A stretch of 64,000 nucleotides of DNA from Massilia alkalitolerans DSM 17462 (GTDB lineage: Bacteria > Pseudomonadota > Gammaproteobacteria > Burkholderiales > Burkholderiaceae_D), in contig NZ_ATYR01000002.1 in assembly GCF_000427785.1 (NCBI RefSeq), positions 222,882 to 286,881 on the forward strand, in the 5' to 3' direction. Both the position numbers and the translations under genes were made by a program. The notes under the pieces were generated by a model, which saw only the letters and a list, made by a program, of their open reading frames with translations, was not told the origin of the DNA and made no database searches. Below are positions 43,904 to 51,270 of the stretch, piece after piece; position 1 is the first letter of the stretch; each line of letters starts with the position of its first letter.

Positions 43904-45064
43904 ATGCCCAGCTTCCTCCCGATCGACCTCGACCCGCTTCCCGAAGACTCGCCCCTGCGGCTGGCGGCCAGCGCGCGTGGCGCCGTGTTCCGCGGCGTCG
44001 GCGACGAGCCGGTGACGGATGCGCGCAGCGATGCCGAGCTGGCGCGCGAATACATCGGCCAGGGAGAGCTGAGCCCGAAATCCATCGCCAACACCCAGAA
44101 GGAGCTGTACCGCTTCCTCACCTGGTGCAGGGAAGAGGCGCGCAAGACCTTCCGGCAGCTGACGGTGGCCGACCTGAACGCCTACAAGGAATTCATCCGC
44201 AACCCGCCGCCGGAATGGATCTCCACTACCAAGTGGCCGCGCAACGATCCGCGCTACCGGCCGTTCTCCGGCCCGCTGTCGGATGCCAGCCGTCGCCAGG
44301 CCATGATCGCCGTGAAAGGCCTGCTGGGCTATGCCGAGCAGACCGGCTACCTGCGGCGCAATCCGGCCCGGCTGGTGCGCAACGTGCGCGCCGCCCACGG
44401 CAGCCGCATCACCCGCTACCTGACGCCGCAGGCGATCGCGCATGCGCTGGATGCCGTCGCAGCGCGCGTGGCCGACACGCCGGCCAGCCTGCGTCAGCGC
44501 GAACGCGACCGCTTCCTGCTGGTCGCCTTTGCCCAGACCGGGGCGCGCCTGAACGAGATCGTCGGCGCCCACATGGGCGCCATCTACAGCGAGGGCGACG
44601 GGCGCTGGTGGCTGGACGTGATGGGGAAGGGCGCCAAGCCGCGCCGCCTGCCGGTGCCGCCGGCAATGCTGGCCGCCTACCGCGACTACCGCCAGGCCTT
44701 TGGCCTGCTGCCGCAGGCGAGTCGCGCCGACCGCACGCCGCTGGTGCTGTCCAGCCGCAGGGAAGAAGCGGTGCGCATCACCGACGAAGCGGCCTCCGAA
44801 GCACTGAAAGCCGTGTTCGCGGCAGCCGCCGACCGCGCCCTGGCGCAGGGCGACGCCGACAGCGCGGCCACGCTGCGCCAGGCCTCGACCCACTGGCTGC
44901 GCCACAGCATGCTGACCAACCACGCCAACAGCGGCGTGCAGCTCAAGACGCTGCAGGACACGGCCGGCCATGCCAACATCGCGACCACCGCCGCCTACCT
45001 GCACAAGCGCGACCACGAACGCCACGACGAGATCATCGGTTCGGGCGCCAAGCTGGTCCCCTGA
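43904..45064 (+). CDS. Orphan tyrosine recombinase (site-specific integrase), SOS-regulated
   Basis: A 386-aa tyrosine recombinase. The N-terminal core-binding domain (residues about 45-160; SPKSIANTQKELYRFLTWC) is followed by the catalytic domain with a full set of residues: R215 (TGARLNEI), K245 (GKGAKPRRLPV), H330-x-x-R333 (THWLRHSM), H356 and the nucleophile Y365 (GHANIATTAAYLH). It should cut and rejoin DNA at unknown sites. It is longer than XerC/XerD (about 300 aa), and no transposon or phage genes, att repeats or excisionase lie nearby. A LexA box covers its promoter. Confidence 0.88.
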   Translation: MPSFLPIDLDPLPEDSPLRLAASARGAVFRGVGDEPVTDARSDAELAREYIGQGELSPKSIANTQKELYRFLTWCREEARKTFRQLTVADLNAYKEFIRNPPPEWISTTKWPRNDPRYRPFSGPLSDASRRQAMIAVKGLLGYAEQTGYLRRNPARLVRNVRAAHGSRITRYLTPQAIAHALDAVAARVADTPASLRQRERDRFLLVAFAQTGARLNEIVGAHMGAIYSEGDGRWWLDVMGKGAKPRRLPVPPAMLAAYRDYRQAFGLLPQASRADRTPLVLSSRREEAVRITDEAASEALKAVFAAAADRALAQGDADSAATLRQASTHWLRHSMLTNHANSGVQLKTLQDTAGHANIATTAAYLHKRDHERHDEIIGSGAKLVP

Positions 45065-45086
45065 GCCGCGGCCGGGGAGGGCGGCC

Positions 45087-45365
45087 TTAGATCGGCAGTT
45101 CGGATTCTCCGCCGGCGGAGCTGCCGAAATCCTGCAGGGCGTCAAGCGACAGGCGGCCCTCGTTCAGGGCGGCGACGATCGCCTTCAGCTGCTCCGGGTC
45201 GGGGTGCAGGTAGACGATACGCTGCTCGAGCTCGTTATCCCAGTACTTGGTGTAGGGCACATCGGTCTCCGCCATGACCTTGGCGTCGAAGCTCCCATCC
45301 ATCATTTCGCCGACCAGGGTGACCTTGGCCGTATCCGGCGTCGTATTCTTCACGGTGATGCCCAT
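45087..45365 (-). CDS. Small hypothetical protein
   Basis: A 92-aa acidic soluble protein with MGITVKNTTPDTAKVTLVGE at the N-terminus and LDALQDFGSSAGG at the end. I do not recognise a family. AAAGGA lies before the ATG at 45365, and the gene is convergent with the recombinase 22 bp away. No signal peptide or membrane segment is visible. Confidence 0.5.
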   Translation of the reverse strand: MGITVKNTTPDTAKVTLVGEMMDGSFDAKVMAETDVPYTKYWDNELEQRIVYLHPDPEQLKAIVAALNEGRLSLDALQDFGSSAGGESELPI

Positions 45366-45610
45366 GCCCGTCCTTTCGAGTGATCAGTTCGCATAACTGC
45401 ATTTTTACCCACGTGGGGCAGGGGTGCAAACGGCCACACGCCAGTCGTGCGCAGGCCGGGCCATTGCCTGCAGACTGCAAGTAGCTTGACGCATAGCAAA
45501 ACCATCTCATGCAAGCCATACATGTGGAATGTTCATGCCAAATCTCACTCGACATTAGCATATATAATGTCGAGTTCGGTCCGAATGGCCACTTCAAGCA
45601 GTTTCACACC

Positions 45611-46489
45611 ATGTTCATGCACATCGATTCGATCTCCGACGGCGCAAAGCCAGACCACAACGAGGACTGGGCCGGCAGCTTTCGTACGCCGGCAAGGACC
45701 GAACTCGTCGTCATCGACGGCGGCACCTCGGTCGCCGACCGCGACTACGTCGCGCCGGGCGAAGGCGACGTGGTCTGGTTCGTCACCCGGTTCGCGGCGG
45801 CGCTCGGTCCGGCCATCGATGCCGGGCTCGGGCAGCATGAAGCCGCGCACGCCGCCGTCGAGCAGGTCTACCGGGAGTTCCTTGCACGCTGCGCCGGCAA
45901 GGAAGTGCCGCTGTACGCCTGGCCGATCGCGGCGCTGAGCTGGGTGCGCGCACACGAACATCGCGATCGCCACCGGCTGGAGCTGTTCTGCCTGGGCGAC
46001 TGCAAGATCTTGCTGCGCCGGCCTGGTGGCGAGGTGCTGGACCTGGATCCCTTCGTCAATCCACAGGAAGCCATCCTGCGCGCCGAGATCGAGAAACTCA
46101 GGCGCGAAGGCGTGCATGACGTCGCGGCCAGGCAGGCCCGCTTGACACCAATGCTGCGCGCCCGGCGCGCGTTCCAGAATTCCTTGGCCAACACCAATTC
46201 GCTGTGCCTGCGGCCAAACGGCGCCTTCGGCGCACGCACCTCCACGTACGACGTGCCGGCCGGGTCGGCCATCCTGGTCATGACCGACGGCCTCTACCGC
46301 CTGGTGGACACCTACGCGCTGCACACGCCGGAAAGCCTGTTCCGCCTGTGCATGGAGCACGGCTTGCAGGCCGCGCTCGCGCAATTGCGCGACCACGAAG
46401 CCGCCACGCGGGCGACGGGGCCGGCGGTGGTGAAACAGGCGGACGATGCATCCGCGATCCTCTGGCGCAGCGATCGTCCGCGCGCTTGA
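45611..46489 (+). CDS. PP2C-like protein phosphatase
   Basis: A 292-aa soluble protein with PP2C family metal-site motifs in order: ISDGAKPDHNEDW near residue 8, VVIDGGTSVADRD, CLGDCKILLRR, then VMTDGLYRLVD. PPM-type phosphatases use Mn or Mg to dephosphorylate Ser/Thr-phosphorylated proteins. The start is uncertain: ATG 45611 is chosen because the first motif begins eight residues later, but the ribosome site is weak, and the frame is open back to 45509. No Ser/Thr kinase or anti-sigma factor is encoded next to it, so its partner is unknown. Confidence 0.68.
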   Translation: MFMHIDSISDGAKPDHNEDWAGSFRTPARTELVVIDGGTSVADRDYVAPGEGDVVWFVTRFAAALGPAIDAGLGQHEAAHAAVEQVYREFLARCAGKEVPLYAWPIAALSWVRAHEHRDRHRLELFCLGDCKILLRRPGGEVLDLDPFVNPQEAILRAEIEKLRREGVHDVAARQARLTPMLRARRAFQNSLANTNSLCLRPNGAFGARTSTYDVPAGSAILVMTDGLYRLVDTYALHTPESLFRLCMEHGLQAALAQLRDHEAATRATGPAVVKQADDASAILWRSDRPRA

Positions 46490-46923
46490 GCACGCCGCAT
46501 CCGGGCCTGCGCTGCAGCCTTGTCGGCTGCTTGACCGGCCTGGGCAGCTTCCGCGCCTCTGCCATTGGTAAGAGGCGGCGCACCCGCTCCGCTCGCGGGA
46601 GCCAGTTTAGTTGTGGCCATACAACATCTTTACATATCTGACCAAAAAGTTAATAAGAACACCATTGCTCAACGTGTACGGAAAAGCATCGAACGCGCGC
46701 ATATCTTCCATCCATCTGCCAAACCTTGCCTGAATCGTCCTTCCAGGTATGCATGAATTGGAAAATCTATTTTCCAAGGACATACGTCGCCGTCAAGTAT
46801 TTACTAAATACAATCGTTAAATCTTTCTTAGTCCAAGCAGACCTACCGGCTGCGACTGGCTGAAGGAGGAGTCCAGCCTGTCTCTGACTCGGCGGCAGGT
46901 TCACAAACGATAGGAGAAAGTTC
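46490..46923. other. Long upstream region of the TonB-dependent receptor gene
   Basis: No gene is seen. The first half is moderately GC-rich; from about 46600 it is AT-rich, with a perfect palindrome at 46758-46777 and a ribosome site (AGGAG) only near 46865 and GGAG-like just before the ATG. It is probably a regulated promoter region and 5' leader of the receptor gene. Confidence 0.5.
46758..46777. promoter_or_regulatory. Perfect palindrome upstream of the TonB receptor (candidate operator)
   Basis: TTGGAAAATCTATTTTCCAA has two perfect 9-bp arms and a 2-bp centre. It lies 147 bp before the receptor start in an AT-rich stretch. A dimeric repressor or activator site is plausible, and no matching regulator is known from the window. 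Confidence 0.5.
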
Positions 46924-49900
46924 ATGGCAGTAAAAACGAAACTGGCTCGTTCGCTCGCTCTCGCATTCGGAGCGACCGCACTGACGCTGGGCATGAGTTC
47001 GACGGTACTGGCCCAATCGAACACGACCGGTAATGTGTACGGCGCGGTGGAAAGCCCGGCCGGCGCGACCGTCGTAGTGGAGAACCTCGACACCAAGCTG
47101 CGCCGTAGCGTCTCGGTCGAAGGCAATGGCCGCTTCCTGGCGACCTCGCTGCCGCCGGGCCGCTACTCGGTCCAGCTGGTGCGCAACGGTAGCGTGGTCG
47201 AAAGCCGCGAAGTCGAAGTGCTGATCGGCCAGGGCGCCGAAGCCGTGTTCTCGACCCAGCAGGTGCAGATCGTCGGCCGCCGCCGCGCGATCGACGTGAC
47301 CAATACCAACAACGGCGCTATCTTTACTGCCAGCCAGCTGGAAAAGCTGCCTATCGCGCGTAACGTCGAGTCGATCATCCTGATCGCGCCGAACACTACC
47401 CAGGGCGACAGCCGCTATCCGAACGGCGCCAACAGCTTCGGCGGCGGCGCGGTGTCGGAAAACTCGTACTACGTCAACGGCTTCCCGGTCACCAACCCGC
47501 TGACCCAGCTGGGCTACATGGAACTGCCGTACGGCGCAATCGGCCAGGCGCAGATCCTCACCGGCGGCTTCGGCGCGGAATTCGGCCGCTCGGTCGGCGG
47601 CGTCGCCAACATCACTACCAAGAGCGGTACCAACCGCTGGGAAGTGGGCGGCATCGTCCAGTGGGATCCGAAGAACCTGTCCGCCAGCCAGGACGATATT
47701 TACTACCCGGTCCTCGGTGCGAGCAATACCGCCGCCACGGACGGCACCCTGTACCGCCGCCGCTCGACCAACGAGACTGACCGCAAGCTGGTGGGCGTGA
47801 ACGTCGGTGGTCCGCTGATCCAGGACAAGCTGTTCTTCTTCGGCTCGCTGGAGCAGTCCCGTACCGATTTTTCGGGTACCAATGCCGTTACCGGCTTGCG
47901 CACCAGTACCTCGGCCGCCGGCCGCGGCTGGGAAGAGTCGGAAACCAAGACCACCCGTTACCTGGTCAAGCTCGACTGGAACATCAACGACAACCACCGC
48001 CTCGAGTACACCGGCTTCGGCGACACCTCGAAGAAGGACAAGTACCTGTCCGGCTACGATTACGCCAGCGGCGCACGCAACGGCGTCATCGGTGCGAGCG
48101 AACACTACAAGAACTTCTCGGGCGAAACCCCGGTCGGCGGTATCGTCAACATCGCCAAGTACACCGGCAACATCACCGACAACCTGACGGTGCTGGCCCT
48201 GTACGGCAAGTCGACCACCAAGCACGAGAACACCTACGGCACCTATCCGGGCGTTAATCCGAATGTTTACCAGGTGTCGTCCACGCCGGCGGCCCGCGTG
48301 CCTGGCTTGTCGTATCCGAACCCGAACCCGGTCAGCGGCAACGTGCCGGTCACCGGCGGCCGCGACACGGTCGAATCCGCACGCCTGGACATCGAGTACC
48401 GTCTCGGCAACCACACGCTGCGCGCGGGTATCGACGAAAACAGGCTGAGCTCCGAAGACGCCGGTGTGTTCCGCGCCGGCGGCGGCTTGTGGACCTACTC
48501 GCGCAGCGCGCAGTCGCCGACCACCCCGATCACGCTGCAGAACGTGACGGTGGCGCCGGCCAGCGGGGGAGGTTACGGCCTGCAGGGCTACTACGTGACC
48601 GAGACCAAGTTCACCTCGATCACCGACGCCTACTCGGACCAGTCGGCCCAGTACCTCGAGGACCGCTGGCAGGTCACCAAGGACCTGCTGGTGACCGTCG
48701 GCGTGCGTAACGAGCAGTTCGAGAACCGCAACGGCGACAAGCAGAAGTTCATGGACATCAAGGACCAGATCGCGCCGCGCTTCGCTGCGTCCTGGGACGT
48801 GAACGGCGACTCCTCGTTCAAGGTGTTCGGTACCGCTGGCCGCTACTTCGTGCAGGTGCCGACCAACATCTCGGTGCGCGGCGCCTCGCGTTCGCTGTTC
48901 ACCACGCAGTCCTTCACCTACACCGGTGTCGACCCGGTCACCGGCGCTCCGCAGGGCCTGGTGCCGCTGGCGCCGGCGCCGTTCTCGACCAACAACGAGT
49001 ACTTCCAGTTCAAGCACCCGAATACCGTTGCCGCCACCAGCCTGGAGCCGACCTACCAGGACGAGATCACGCTCGGTTTCGAGCGCGCGCTGTCGCGTGA
49101 CATGACCTTCGGCGCCCGCGCGACCTACCGCACGCTGCGCTCGACCATCGACGACATGTGCGACGACCGTCCGTTCAAGGCCTGGCTGGCGCGCAACCCG
49201 TCCGTCAACACCAGCAAGTGGACCGGTTTCGGCTGCGCAGCCTTCAACCCGGGCGAGGACAACACCTTCCTGGTCGACTTCGCCAATACGGGCACCAACC
49301 TGACCGAGGTGAAGCTGAGCAAGGCGGACCTGGGCTTCGACGACGCCAAGCGCACCTACAAGGCGATCGACCTGTTCCTCGAGCATCCGTTCCGCAATGG
49401 CTGGTACGGCCGCGTGAACTACACCTGGTCGAAGAACGAGGGCAATACCGAAGGCCAGACCCAGTCGGACATCGGCCAGCTGGACGTGTCGCATACCATC
49501 AGCTGGGACAAGCCTGAGCTGATGCGCGGCAAGTACGGCCCGCTGCCGAACGACCGCCGGCACCAGCTGAAGGCCTTCGGCTTCTACCAGGTCACGCCTG
49601 AGTGGATGGTCGGCGGCAACCTGCTGGCGCAGTCGGGCCGTCCGAAGAACTGCCTGGGCGCCGACCCGAGCGTGCCGGCCGCCCACAGCTACGGCTCATA
49701 CTACGCGACGTGCTTCGGCCGCCCGGCGCCGCGCGGCTCGGAAGGCCGTCTGCCATGGACCACGCGCCTGGACGTGAACCTGGCCTACATGCCGGCCTTC
49801 CTGCCGGGCCTGACGGCAAAGGTCGACGTGTTCAACGTCGCCAACCGCCAGACCGTGCAGTCGGTCTCGGAAATGCTGAACAACGGCTCGACCCAGACGC

Positions 49901-49983
49901 TGCTGGACAGCTACGGCCGCGTCCTGTCGACCCAGACGCCGCGTTATGCGCGCTTCACGGTCGAGTACAACCACAAGTTCTAA
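46924..49983 (+). CDS. TonB-dependent receptor, Oar-like (carboxypeptidase-regulatory domain)
   Basis: A 1019-aa outer membrane protein. A signal peptide spans residues 1-30 (cleavage near VLA-QSN). A beta-sandwich CarboxypepD-regulatory-like domain follows (about 35-110, NTTGNVYGAVESPAGATVVVEN). The plug is at about 120-240 (NTNNGAIFTASQLEKLPIAR, GGFGAEFGRSVGGVANITTK), then a large beta-barrel to the terminal Phe (FTVEYNHKF). This Oar-like architecture differs from SusC-type receptors. Ligand is unknown. No SusD partner is encoded beside it. It ends at a strong terminator, so it is a single-gene unit, and a link to the downstream pectin locus is not shown. Confidence 0.88.
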   Translation: MAVKTKLARSLALAFGATALTLGMSSTVLAQSNTTGNVYGAVESPAGATVVVENLDTKLRRSVSVEGNGRFLATSLPPGRYSVQLVRNGSVVESREVEVLIGQGAEAVFSTQQVQIVGRRRAIDVTNTNNGAIFTASQLEKLPIARNVESIILIAPNTTQGDSRYPNGANSFGGGAVSENSYYVNGFPVTNPLTQLGYMELPYGAIGQAQILTGGFGAEFGRSVGGVANITTKSGTNRWEVGGIVQWDPKNLSASQDDIYYPVLGASNTAATDGTLYRRRSTNETDRKLVGVNVGGPLIQDKLFFFGSLEQSRTDFSGTNAVTGLRTSTSAAGRGWEESETKTTRYLVKLDWNINDNHRLEYTGFGDTSKKDKYLSGYDYASGARNGVIGASEHYKNFSGETPVGGIVNIAKYTGNITDNLTVLALYGKSTTKHENTYGTYPGVNPNVYQVSSTPAARVPGLSYPNPNPVSGNVPVTGGRDTVESARLDIEYRLGNHTLRAGIDENRLSSEDAGVFRAGGGLWTYSRSAQSPTTPITLQNVTVAPASGGGYGLQGYYVTETKFTSITDAYSDQSAQYLEDRWQVTKDLLVTVGVRNEQFENRNGDKQKFMDIKDQIAPRFAASWDVNGDSSFKVFGTAGRYFVQVPTNISVRGASRSLFTTQSFTYTGVDPVTGAPQGLVPLAPAPFSTNNEYFQFKHPNTVAATSLEPTYQDEITLGFERALSRDMTFGARATYRTLRSTIDDMCDDRPFKAWLARNPSVNTSKWTGFGCAAFNPGEDNTFLVDFANTGTNLTEVKLSKADLGFDDAKRTYKAIDLFLEHPFRNGWYGRVNYTWSKNEGNTEGQTQSDIGQLDVSHTISWDKPELMRGKYGPLPNDRRHQLKAFGFYQVTPEWMVGGNLLAQSGRPKNCLGADPSVPAAHSYGSYYATCFGRPAPRGSEGRLPWTTRLDVNLAYMPAFLPGLTAKVDVFNVANRQTVQSVSEMLNNGSTQTLLDSYGRVLSTQTPRYARFTVEYNHKF

Positions 49984-50005
49984 GTTCCAGATCGCTTGTG
50001 TGATG

Positions 50006-50037
50006 AAAGCCGCGGGCGCGAGTCCGCGGCTTTTTTT
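50006..50037 (+). terminator. Rho-independent terminator after the TonB receptor
   Basis: AAAGCCGCGG pairs with CCGCGGCTTT around an 8-nt loop and is followed by seven T residues, 22 bp after the stop codon. Confidence 0.88.
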
Positions 50038-50221
50038 CGTCAATGCGCTGGTGGCGGCCTTCAGTGGGTGAGAGCGCTTTCGGCCGTGGATGGCTCTGCT
50101 AAAGGACACACAGATCCTCGTGCACAAAGCGCATTTAACATAATATAGATTATGCGTAGTACGGGACTGACAAAGCACATTGCCTGAAACTTCATCATAG
50201 CGCACGTAGAAGCCAGCTCTT

Positions 50222-50297
50222 GGAAGTAAAACGCTCAGATCTTCGGAAGTAAATTTCTCAGATGCGCCAACTGCATCAATCTGACACATTTACTTCT
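50222..50297. repeat. Three 19-bp repeats, two direct and one inverted (candidate transposon end)
   Basis: Copies are 50222-50240 (GGAAGTAAAACGCTCAGAT), 50245-50263 (GGAAGTAAATTTCTCAGAT) and, inverted, 50279-50297 (AGAAGTAAATGTGTCAGAT). Copies one and three each match copy two at 16 of 19 bases. The two direct copies have a 23-bp period. Multiple short repeats near one end are characteristic of elements such as the IS21 and Tn7 groups, whose transposases bind them, but no transposase gene is present. Confidence 0.5.
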
Positions 50298-50410
50298 ATC
50301 GCAGGCAGGCCTGTATGCCATGGTCCTGCGCCGTTCAAGCTACGCAGTTTTCAACCGTCGATGGTGAAGTCGATCTGGCCCGACGAAGCAATCACGATCC
50401 TGAAACCACT

Positions 50411-50815
50411 TCAGGTTGGATCATTGCAAATGCCAAGCGCACGACAGGTATACCTTCCTTCATCGGCGGACACGACACTGAATTCGTTACCGCGGCACCA
50501 CCACCCGACGTATCGCGGATAGTCGATCGAAACTGGCGGCGGCGTAGAGGGTCCAAAGCGCCTGGTGAACCACGTGGAGTTCCCATCGGCCATTTGAATC
50601 AATGCAATGCCGTGCACTGTCGCGTAATCGACAGCACCCGACTGAAAACATGCACCGGAAAACAGCATTCCCTTTTGTGCGCCGGTCGACATCATTTTTG
50701 CATGCTGCACCTGCACAGCCTGACGCTTCACTTTGCGTTGCTCGTGCTTGCACTCGATCAGCACGAGAAAGCTAGCGCCCATCGCTGACCTGATCGGCTC
50801 AGCGAGAACGCGGTA
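50411..50815 (-). pseudogene. Remnant of an Mrr-type restriction endonuclease domain
   Basis: The frame encodes VLIECKHEQRKVKRQAVQVQ and GAQKGMLFSGACFQSGAVDYA with HGIALIQMADG, a good match to the Mrr_cat (PD-(D/E)xK) nuclease core as I remember it. The ExK (IECK) is present. The acidic residue expected about 15 positions earlier is Glu. An in-frame TGA at 50816 cuts off the expected N-terminus, and the only ATG (50782) lies inside the core. It is therefore probably broken. No methyltransferase is nearby. Alternatively it is a very short nuclease-like protein. Confidence 0.55.
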
Positions 50816-51239
50816 TCAACTTTGCTAGACTTGGCTGCGTTGGGGGAACGGCGTTAGCGCTGCTGTTACCACAGGTACATCTCACGCTCGCTATTCTTCC
50901 GCCATCGTTGCGCGCGCAATTGGAAATGTGCGAAGCCGTGCTGGCTAACCTCATGAAGCCGGTAAAGTGACCAGTGCCGGGAGACGTACGGTAGGCAGTC
51001 GTTCGTAATGCATGAACCGTTGAAGCCTCGCACGGGCACCGCGCACCTTTTCAGATGCTATGGCGCCGCCACAGCGACGCGAAAGATGAGGTGCATCCGC
51101 GATTCCCTTCTTCTGTACTCGCAAGAACCGCCAGATGATCCATTAGGCCAGAAACAAACTGGCCGTTTTGGTGAAGTGAGATGCAAAGCCAGCGACGTCA
51201 ATTCCACTGTCGGCAAACCTGTCTGTTTGATTTCGTCTG

Positions 51240-51270
51240 AACAGTACCGCGCGGGACGCGCGGTACTGTT
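51240..51270 (-). terminator. Stem-loop at the end of the PL26 gene
   Basis: AACAGTACCGCGC and GCGCGGTACTGTT form a perfect 13-bp stem with a 5-nt loop (GGGAC). The arm at 51258-51270 touches the stop codon of the leftward gene. No good T-run follows on that strand, so termination may rely on Rho or the loop may stabilise the transcript. Confidence 0.5.

Larger units (their letters stand above)
50038..51239. other. Decayed gene-poor interval, lower GC
   Basis: About 1.2 kb with no intact gene I can support. It contains three related 19-bp repeats (50222-50297), a leftward remnant of an Mrr-type nuclease (50411-50815) and short open frames with no family resemblance. Base composition is more AT-rich and frames are broken, unlike both flanks. 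The interval marks the boundary between the receptor gene and the pectin locus, and looks like the scar of a past mobile insertion. Confidence 0.55.

Noticed and set aside
50068-50083. LacI-type operator-like word (GAGAGCGCTTTC) after the TonB receptor terminator
   Set aside because: It lies behind a strong terminator with no intact gene downstream, so a regulatory role cannot be argued.
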